10,598 bases of DNA from Pseudomonadota bacterium (GTDB lineage: Bacteria > Pseudomonadota > Gammaproteobacteria > Legionellales > Legionellaceae). Below the pieces are notes generated by a model. The model saw only the letters and a program-made list of their open reading frames with translations, did no database searches and was not told the DNA's origin. Location: the NCBI GenBank assembly GCA_021807845.1, contig JAKBCM010000034.1, positions 1 to 10,598 of the forward strand, written 5' to 3'. The position numbers and the translations under genes are program-made. Shown piece by piece: positions 1-5,695 of this stretch. Each line of letters starts with the position of its first letter. Position 1 is the stretch's first letter.

Positions 1-1142
1 CGACAAAAGAACTTGCAGCATTTGCAACCACCCATTGTATTCCCGTAGCAGAAACCCAAGCAGGTAAAAGTGCACTGTTGAGTTCTCATCCGATGAATGT
101 GGGTGGTATAGGAGTGACGGGTTCTATGGTTGCCAATCAGCTGGCAGAAGTTGCTGACTGTGTTTTTATAGTGGGTTCACGGTTACAAGATTTTACCACG
201 TCATCGAAATGGGCGTTTCAAAACCCTCTTTGTCAATTTATCCATTTAAATGTGAACCCAATGGATGCTCATAAATTAGATAGCATTGCGCTAAAAGGCG
301 ATGCACGCTGTGGCCTAGAGCAAATTGGGCGCGCAATCAAAGATTATCAATCACCAGAGGATTATCAACAAGAAGTGTTGCGTTTGCGTCAGCTATGGTT
401 AAAAGAAGTGGAACACGTGATCAGTTATCCTCACCGTTCTTCACCAGGATTACAACAAACTGCAGTGTTGGGTTTGTTAAATCAATGGGTAGATCCAGAA
501 GATGTGGTGATCTCAGCCGCAGGTAGTTTACCAGGTGATTTGCATCGTCTCTGGCAAAGCAAGGCCCCTAAGGATTACCATTTAGAATACGCATACTCTT
601 GTATGGGATATGAAGTAGCAGCCGGTATAGGGGTGCGATTGGCCAAGGGTGAGACGTCTTCAGAAGTTTATGTTTTAGTGGGTGATGGCAGCTATTTGAT
701 GTTGCATTCAGAATTACTCACAGCCATTCAAGAGCGATTGAAAATAACGATGATTCTTTTTGACAATCACGGATTTCAGTGCATCAAAAATTTACAAATA
801 GCTCATGGGAGTCGAGGGTTTGGTAACGAGCTCCGTTATCGTAATCCCAAGAGTGGTCAATTAGATGGGGATTATTTGTCCATTGATTTTTGTAAGTACG
901 CTGAAGCTCTGGGTGCCCAATCCATTTATGCTGATTCTTATGAAGGGATAACAGACGCCCTTCATCTTGCAAAGCGCGCAACCAAACCTTGTGTGATTGT
1001 GGTTCCAGTTGCAGAAGATAGTATGAGCCATGGATATCATAGTTGGTGGCGAGTGGGTATTGCGGAACACTCTTTGCAAAGCAAAGTGCGTGAGGCTTAT
1101 CAAGAACATCAGAAGTCAACAGTTAAGGCCAAAGAGTATTGA
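1..1142 (+). CDS. iolD: 3D-(3,5/4)-trihydroxycyclohexane-1,2-dione hydrolase, 5'-truncated by window start
   Basis: This is a thiamine-diphosphate-dependent enzyme of cytosolic inositol catabolism. It opens the ring of the diketo-inositol made by IolE to give 5-deoxy-glucuronate. The reading frame is open from base 3, so the gene enters from the left. The TTG at 78 is internal, because the residues before it (including IPVAETQAGK) already match the family. About 379 C-terminal residues are present against roughly 640 in Bacillus IolD, so the N-terminal pyrimidine-binding domain is missing. The central domain shows GGIGVTGS and GSRLQDFTTSSKWAFQ. The C-terminal TPP-binding domain has AAGSLPGDL, CMGYEVAAGIG and the GDG...N diphosphate/Mg motif (GDG at 681-689, the conserved Asn 25 residues further on, in DNHGF). 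It ends 7 bases before iolE, so the two are probably co-transcribed. The family assignment is firm. Confidence 0.93.
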   Translation, partial: TKELAAFATTHCIPVAETQAGKSALLSSHPMNVGGIGVTGSMVANQLAEVADCVFIVGSRLQDFTTSSKWAFQNPLCQFIHLNVNPMDAHKLDSIALKGDARCGLEQIGRAIKDYQSPEDYQQEVLRLRQLWLKEVEHVISYPHRSSPGLQQTAVLGLLNQWVDPEDVVISAAGSLPGDLHRLWQSKAPKDYHLEYAYSCMGYEVAAGIGVRLAKGETSSEVYVLVGDGSYLMLHSELLTAIQERLKITMILFDNHGFQCIKNLQIAHGSRGFGNELRYRNPKSGQLDGDYLSIDFCKYAEALGAQSIYADSYEGITDALHLAKRATKPCVIVVPVAEDSMSHGYHSWWRVGIAEHSLQSKVREAYQEHQKSTVKAKEY

Positions 1143-1146
1143 GGTG
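1141..1146 (+). promoter_or_regulatory. Shine-Dalgarno site of iolE, decides the start
   Basis: GAGGTG overlaps the iolD stop codon and lies 3 bases before the ATG at 1150. The open frame extends upstream to an ATG at 1030, but that stretch lies inside iolD and has no family similarity. The IolE-like sequence begins exactly at 1150 (MKIKLGISPINWS). Confidence 0.75.
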
Positions 1147-1149
1147 TTT

Positions 1150-2076
1150 ATGAAGATAAAACTTGGGATCTCCCCCATCAACTGGAGCAATGATGACGAT
1201 CCATCACTCGGCAAAGACATTTCTTTCGAACAAAGCATAGCAGAAATGGCAGAAGCAGGATTTAGGGGTACTGAATTGGGCTCTAAATTTCCGAGAGATG
1301 TCGCTCTTTTAAAAGAGGCTTTACAAAAGACAGATTTAGCGCTTTCTAGTGCTTGGTTTAGTACTTATTTTACCGAAGAAGGGATGTGGGAAAAAACACT
1401 GTCGCAATTCCTGGATCATTTAAGTTTTGTGCGAGCGCTGGGGGCTTCTTTTATTAATGTTTGTGAGTGTGGTCACGCTATTCAAGGTCAGTCGATACCT
1501 ATTTTGGGGGCAGACAAACCTAAATTTAATCAACGCCAATGGCCGAGATTGATTCAAGGATTACATACCATAGGTCGTATGGCTCATGAGTTTGGGATGC
1601 ATGTGGTCTATCATTATCATGCAGGGACAGGTGTGTTTTACTTTGATGAAATTGATATGCTGATGCGTCATACCAGTCCTGAATTGATATCGCTCCTGTT
1701 AGATACAGGACACACAGTGATGGCAGATATAGATCCTTTGCAAGTGATTGCTCATTTTGGCCATAGAATTCATTATGTCCATTTGAAAGATATTCGTCTG
1801 AATATATTGAATCGAGTAGCGAGTGATCATTTGTCGTTCATGGATGGTGTACGAGCAGGTGTATTCACTGTCCCTGGTGATGGGGATATTGATTTTGTCC
1901 CTATTATCGAAGCGCTTGATAAACTTCATTATAGCGGATGGATGATAGTAGAAGCGGAGCAAGATCCTTTCATCGCCCCTCCCTTAATATATGCACAAAA
2001 AGCAATGACCTATCTGACGCATTTGTTTAAGACCGTGACTGTTCAGAATGATCCTCAGGGCGAACTGATACAATAA
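1150..2076 (+). CDS. iolE: Inosose dehydratase (2-keto-myo-inositol dehydratase)
   Basis: It dehydrates 2-keto-myo-inositol (scyllo-inosose) to 3D-(3,5/4)-trihydroxycyclohexane-1,2-dione, the substrate of the IolD encoded just upstream. The product is 308 aa, close to the roughly 300 usual for IolE. It belongs to the xylose-isomerase-like TIM-barrel superfamily with a divalent metal. The N-terminus KLGISPINWSNDD (residues 4-16) and AEAGFRGTELGSKFP (34-48) are typical. Probable metal or substrate residues sit at the ends of successive strands: YHYHAGTGV (154-162), LLDTGH (183-188), VHLKD (210-214), the GDGDIDF loop (243-249) and VEAEQDP (267-273). The start at 1150 is supported by the GAGGTG site and by family length. 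The C-terminal tail of about 15 residues is not conserved in my recollection of the family. A palindromic element begins 6 bases after the stop and may end transcription. Confidence 0.93.
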   Translation: MKIKLGISPINWSNDDDPSLGKDISFEQSIAEMAEAGFRGTELGSKFPRDVALLKEALQKTDLALSSAWFSTYFTEEGMWEKTLSQFLDHLSFVRALGASFINVCECGHAIQGQSIPILGADKPKFNQRQWPRLIQGLHTIGRMAHEFGMHVVYHYHAGTGVFYFDEIDMLMRHTSPELISLLLDTGHTVMADIDPLQVIAHFGHRIHYVHLKDIRLNILNRVASDHLSFMDGVRAGVFTVPGDGDIDFVPIIEALDKLHYSGWMIVEAEQDPFIAPPLIYAQKAMTYLTHLFKTVTVQNDPQGELIQ

Positions 2077-2082
2077 AAAAGT

Positions 2083-2162
2083 CGTCATTGCGAACGTAGT
2101 GAAGCAATCCAGAACGATGCCTCGTTGCAAATTTGAACCGCTTCAAGACGTTCGCAATGACG
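2083..2162. repeat. 80-base imperfect palindromic element between convergent genes; candidate dispersed repeat and terminator
   Basis: The arms CGTCATTGCGAACGT (2083-2097) and ACGTTCGCAATGACG (2148-2162) are perfect 15-base reverse complements. Inside them, a 2x2 AG/AG mismatch is followed by a second stem, TGAAGC (2100-2105) with GCTTCA (2140-2145), and then a small hairpin, AACGA (2113-2117) with TCGTT (2122-2126). Sequences of the form GTCATTGCGA...GAAGCAATCC are known as dispersed intergenic repeats in several bacterial genomes, so I infer a multicopy element. It lies between the iolE stop and the convergent minus-strand gene. On the minus strand a T6 run (2075-2080 on the plus strand) follows two bases after the stem, as in an intrinsic terminator. 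On the plus strand only TTTTT at 2171-2175 follows, eight bases on. The loop is large for a standard terminator. Confidence 0.75.
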
Positions 2163-2188
2163 TCAATATATTTTTGCATGCGTGTGCC

Positions 2189-2935
2189 CTAGATCTTGGC
2201 TTGAAAAGAAGTTGAGGCATCATCCTCAGAGGCTTTTTTATTGATTTGGTTTTTCGTTGCAGCCAGGACGGTTTGCCAATCTTCAACGAATTCTTTTTGT
2301 ACATTATTGTCTAATTTGTGTTCATTCCTGTTAAAAGGAATATAGCGTACCGTATTGGTTTCTTCGCTATGTGCGCAGCTTTGTAAATACTTTGGTATGT
2401 CAGAAACAGAATAAATTTGTTTCAAATAAGGATCGACTATCAGTGCATCCCTATTCCAAGCACTAAAATCATCCGTTTTGGTGTTTGGGTCACGCTTAAT
2501 TACTAAAAAAACATGGCTATTTTGGTTATCAACGCCTTTTATTCTAAATATTTCGCTTGAGATATGTTGCTTTTCTAAAATAGATTGCGTAAAAAATGAA
2601 AACTCATAACAATTGCCAGCCTGTTGTGCTTTGATGCCCAGATTCAACAGCTTGAGCAGCAAGCTTTCTTTGACTTCAGTCAAATGTTTGATGCGATTCC
2701 AAATCCCTTGATCGACTTGTTTTCTAGCCGTCTCTACCGTTTCTGCATTTGTTTCGAAACCAGGTAAGGCTGAGGTTGTTTCAATGGCTGTATGGGCTTC
2801 TTGAATGGACGCCATTAATTGACTTAACAGTTTATGATCAATATGCGAAGCTGAGTCACTCACCGTGATTTCTCTTTTGTGGGTTTCAGCGGCGTTCAGC
2901 TGCAATAGACTCAGCATGTGGGTGGTTGATTCCAT
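2189..2935 (-). CDS. Unrecognised 248-aa protein with a papain/transglutaminase-like Cys-His-Asp signature; candidate effector
   Basis: I recognise no named gene. The sequence shows a possible catalytic triad in the order of papain-like and transglutaminase-like folds: Cys109 in AGNCYEFSFF, His141 in NSHVFLVI, and Asp168 in WNRDALIVDPY. The strand-forming residues after His and the W-N...A.I.DP motif resemble those of several bacterial secreted deamidases, transglutaminases and proteases. Residues 30-105 are predicted mostly helical and charged, without a signal peptide or membrane segment. The C-terminus is polar, with an acidic cluster (Glu237-Asp239) and a final Lys-Ile. That would be compatible with, but does not prove, a C-terminal type IV secretion signal. 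No clear Shine-Dalgarno precedes the ATG at 2935. The preceding 60 bases are very AT-rich. It lies 96 bases downstream of the ankyrin-like gene on the same strand. The enzyme class and its target are inference. Confidence 0.7.
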   Translation of the reverse strand: MESTTHMLSLLQLNAAETHKREITVSDSASHIDHKLLSQLMASIQEAHTAIETTSALPGFETNAETVETARKQVDQGIWNRIKHLTEVKESLLLKLLNLGIKAQQAGNCYEFSFFTQSILEKQHISSEIFRIKGVDNQNSHVFLVIKRDPNTKTDDFSAWNRDALIVDPYLKQIYSVSDIPKYLQSCAHSEETNTVRYIPFNRNEHKLDNNVQKEFVEDWQTVLAATKNQINKKASEDDASTSFQAKI

Positions 2936-3031
2936 GATAATAAGAATATTTATTAATCAATAATAATAAATATAGGACATTTATGACGGAAATGGTAATC
3001 ATGAATTCCGAGTGATTTTCAATGTTTGCAA

Positions 3032-5398
3032 TTATGAGATTCGTTGGGAGTGGTCGCTATCAGGATTGTCTAGAGCATGGACATCCTCAGGTGCGGACTG
3101 AAAAAATCTAAGCCTTTCGTGTTTTGTTTCTTTAACAAGATGTTGATTTTCATTGATCGGTTGATCAAACGCCTTGAATTTTCGCAATAACTTATCTCTA
3201 TCGATCTGTAATAGGGAATATAGCGCTGGTCTTTGCTCGAAGATAGATACCATGATAGCAATGCCTTCTTTCCCTAAAAGTAGCTCAGATATGGGCGTAA
3301 GTGGTGATTCTCCTTTCATGGATGTACTGAATATTAGAGCCAAATCAGCATCGGTAATGCCTTTTTTGATCAATAAATTAACTACCAGATGAAACGTATT
3401 GATTCTGGGAAATATGGCATAAACAACGCTTTCATCTTTACTATTGACCGTAAACAACATTTTTAAACATGTTTTAACATTTGGACTCTTTTCTAATAAA
3501 AAGCATAAAGCATCTTCATAAGCGGCGGCAACATGCAACACACTCATCCCATCTTTTCCTAATTGTTGTAGGTCTTGCACAAAGGTTTTAAGAGCAATTT
3601 TGTCTTTGTCATCCAGTCGATAGATCCCGGTTACTATGGCTATGAGGGAGAGCGTATGGGGCACTGCTAAGTGAAGCACACTATTGCCATCGATATCTTT
3701 TGTCCTCAAACTGTTCAACAATTCAATGTCATCTCCCTCTGTACATTCTAGGTATAGATAGATGAGTGAATGGAGTATCTTAGGCTTATTTGCTGCATGA
3801 TGAAATGCCGTTTTTAAGGTTTTATCTTGTATCATGAGCCATGATACGAACGCCTCATCGGGATATAAACGGGTCAATCTATTTAAAATATCAATATCGT
3901 TTGTATCGATTGCATGATGTAACGCCGTCATTTTATTTTTATCTTTATGTTTTAATAGCTTTTTATAGTCCTTCTCTGGGGTATCATCCAGTATTTTTTG
4001 GATAGCTGGCATGTTTTTTTCTTTGATAGCAATCCTCAACACAAACGAGGCTGACAATTCCAGCTTTTCCATCACTAACACATCAGTTAGAGCCATGATA
4101 AGCGCATGTTGTTGTTCTAGATTTAGAAAGGATAATACACTGGTTAAGCTTTTTTCGAAGTCTATTTCAGTCAGATTTGCCTCACGGAAGAAGGCAAGAT
4201 ACTGAGGGGTTGGAAAAGCGGTTAATATATCAACTAAGCCGTCAAGATCATTGAGGGATATCTCTTGATAAAAATGAACGACTAAGGCAGTTGGCAAACT
4301 GATGGTACGCGCTTGGATATTCAAATCCACAAGCGGTGTCCCTGATTTTATTTGTTGATAAGGAAAACACAATGATTTTTTTTCATCTTCGCTCAGATTT
4401 GGGCTGCTGTTTAACACGCTATGATTAACCGGATTATCCAGTATGGCTTGAAGATACTCACTTGCCATTTCAATGCACCCGTTTTTTTTCAAATCTTCAA
4501 TGACTTGTGCAAAAGAGTGCAAACCGTCTTTACCTTTGCACTGTCCTAACTTTTCTGCCAAGGCTTGTGGCAATGTTAGATAATAGGTGAGCAATCGTGT
4601 TGCGGCGATATTTCCATCTAAAGTTGCTTCATCGCCACTGTCTGAACGAGTCCCTGAAGCAAGCATGCGCCCCACAATCGGCGCGATGAATTCACGAATG
4701 CTGATTCCGTCGCCTTGGCAGCGAGCTAAGATACTATAAAGTGTGCCTAATGATTCATTATGTAGCGCAATGGCACGTTGAAGTCTTACGTTTTCCTCAC
4801 TCAAGAGGCGATAAAATTCGCTGTGCAGCTCAAAGTGAAACAGTTCAATAGCATCCAAAACCAACACATGCCTATCGGTGATCACCAAGTGTTTAAAACT
4901 CTTTGGATCCATCGGTAAAGTATCTAAATAGCTGACATCGCCTGATTGATGTTCGTGTATCGTAACTTTGAGTTGCACACGTCTTTTTTTGGGCAGGTGA
5001 ATGTTTCTATCTCCGGCTGGATGGTCCAATTCTACTATCCATTCTTTATCAACGGCAGGTAGCATGATTTTTAATAGTTCACGAAACGTGATGCCTAACG
5101 CTTTAGCAAAGTTAAAGTAAAGCACATTGCAACGATTCTCAGATGCCGTGATAGCATCTAACTTCGTCTCTTGATTATTTTGGAAGCGTGCGCGATAAAG
5201 TTCTGTAAATTGTGTTCTCAGCACGTCTTCATCTTCAGTGTCTGTTAAGAGCTTTTCTAGGGCTGCAATGCCTTGTTGCAAATCTTCTTCTACAACAGCT
5301 TGTGTTAAGGACTGATAATCAGCAATGACATCAGGTGGCATATGTTCTATTGTGGGTTGACTTTCAGCAATGAGCGCTTTTAATGTTTCTATGAGCAT
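3032..5398 (-). CDS. Ankyrin-repeat-like protein of unknown function, 788 aa; candidate secreted effector
   Basis: This is a long cytosolic-type protein with no signal peptide or clear membrane segment. Residues 1-440 are mostly helical and match no family I can name. They include a charged coiled-coil-prone start (residues 25-75) and a beta-rich patch at 120-190. The C-terminal part holds about five to seven degenerate ankyrin-like units, visible as [G/K]-x-[T/S]-x-L-H-x-A cores: KMTALHHAID (489-498), LKTAFHHAAN (528-537), GNSVLHLAV (571-579) and DGMSVLHVAAA (616-626). Weaker units lie near 451-482, 653-680 and 693-722. Spacings between units exceed the usual 33 residues, so loops are inserted. 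The tail (755-788) is hydrophilic and acidic. Ankyrin proteins of this size are common among effectors of intracellular bacteria, which is why that role is suggested. The ATG at 5398 lacks a good Shine-Dalgarno. The stop lies 96 bases upstream of the 248-aa gene with no terminator between, so co-transcription is possible. Confidence 0.75.
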   Translation of the reverse strand: MLIETLKALIAESQPTIEHMPPDVIADYQSLTQAVVEEDLQQGIAALEKLLTDTEDEDVLRTQFTELYRARFQNNQETKLDAITASENRCNVLYFNFAKALGITFRELLKIMLPAVDKEWIVELDHPAGDRNIHLPKKRRVQLKVTIHEHQSGDVSYLDTLPMDPKSFKHLVITDRHVLVLDAIELFHFELHSEFYRLLSEENVRLQRAIALHNESLGTLYSILARCQGDGISIREFIAPIVGRMLASGTRSDSGDEATLDGNIAATRLLTYYLTLPQALAEKLGQCKGKDGLHSFAQVIEDLKKNGCIEMASEYLQAILDNPVNHSVLNSSPNLSEDEKKSLCFPYQQIKSGTPLVDLNIQARTISLPTALVVHFYQEISLNDLDGLVDILTAFPTPQYLAFFREANLTEIDFEKSLTSVLSFLNLEQQHALIMALTDVLVMEKLELSASFVLRIAIKEKNMPAIQKILDDTPEKDYKKLLKHKDKNKMTALHHAIDTNDIDILNRLTRLYPDEAFVSWLMIQDKTLKTAFHHAANKPKILHSLIYLYLECTEGDDIELLNSLRTKDIDGNSVLHLAVPHTLSLIAIVTGIYRLDDKDKIALKTFVQDLQQLGKDGMSVLHVAAAYEDALCFLLEKSPNVKTCLKMLFTVNSKDESVVYAIFPRINTFHLVVNLLIKKGITDADLALIFSTSMKGESPLTPISELLLGKEGIAIMVSIFEQRPALYSLLQIDRDKLLRKFKAFDQPINENQHLVKETKHERLRFFQSAPEDVHALDNPDSDHSQRIS

Positions 5399-5590
5399 CT
5401 GTATGTTCTAGTTGTGTAATTTGTTTAGAATGGTATCACTTTTTGTGCTGTTAAGCCAGCATTTGACACCAGTCCAAATGATTAAATTGTAGATATTCTT
5501 TGCATATGTTATCTTTCCGGCAGTTGAAAGATTTTATTGAAATTTGCCAAATACCACCGGTTATTCGAGAACATAGGTCACTCCCTAGGG

Positions 5591-5667
5591 TGTCATCTCG
5601 ACGAAGGATAAAACTCCATCAGGTGTTTGTGTGGTTCAGGAGAACCTTCATGATGTTCGGGATGACA
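5591..5667. repeat. Second imperfect palindromic element, in the purL leader region
   Basis: TGTCATCTCGA (5591-5601) pairs with TCGGGATGACA (5657-5667), with one G-U pair. GAAGG (5603-5607) can pair with CCTTC (5645-5649). Alternatively, GGTTC (5633-5637) pairs with GAACC (5642-5646) around an AGGA loop. The ends resemble the GTCATCCCGA-type dispersed repeats seen in many genomes and differ from the GTCATTGCGA-type element at 2083-2162. It ends 28 bases before the purL start, so if the operon promoter is upstream it would be transcribed into the leader. No T run follows it, so it does not look like an intrinsic terminator. Confidence 0.55.
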
Positions 5668-5684
5668 TAGCGCTTAAAATCTTT

Positions 5685-5690
5685 AGAGGG
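5685..5690 (+). promoter_or_regulatory. Shine-Dalgarno site of purL
   Basis: AGAGGG ends 5 bases before the first of two adjacent ATG codons (5696 and 5699). Its spacing suits either codon, so the N-terminus may be one residue shorter. Confidence 0.6.
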
Positions 5691-5695
5691 CATGC

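Larger units (their letters stand above)
5399..5695. promoter_or_regulatory. Divergent intergenic region upstream of the ankyrin gene and the purine operon
   Basis: The two transcription units point away from each other, so promoters for both should lie here. I see no convincing sigma70 promoter. A TTGACA at 5463-5468 on the plus strand has no good -10 hexamer at 16-18 bases. The region holds a CCCTAGGG palindrome (5583-5590), the imperfect repeat at 5591-5667 and the purL ribosome binding site. No purine riboswitch aptamer was recognised. Confidence 0.45.

Noticed and set aside
78..80. TTG at 78 as the start of the first gene
   Set aside because: The frame is open to base 3 and the upstream residues match IolD (IPVAETQAGK), so this is an internal Leu codon of a truncated gene.
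784..1119. Minus-strand open frames of 82-111 codons across the iolD 3' end
   Set aside because: They lie opposite a well-conserved gene, have no recognisable motif and no ribosome binding site; they are antisense shadows.
1030..1149. A 40-residue N-terminal extension of IolE starting at the ATG at 1030
   Set aside because: It lies inside iolD in another frame, has no IolE similarity, and a good GAGGTG site precedes the ATG at 1150.
2936..3031. A terminator between the two minus-strand genes
   Set aside because: Only a 5-bp AATCA/TGATT stem is present, with no T run after it on the minus strand.
5463..5491. A TTGACA-based sigma70 promoter for purL
   Set aside because: No acceptable -10 hexamer lies at 16-18 bases; hexamers in that range match TATAAT poorly.
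5591..5667. A purine riboswitch in the purL leader
   Set aside because: The pairing is a simple imperfect palindrome; the three-way junction and conserved loop bases of the purine aptamer are absent.
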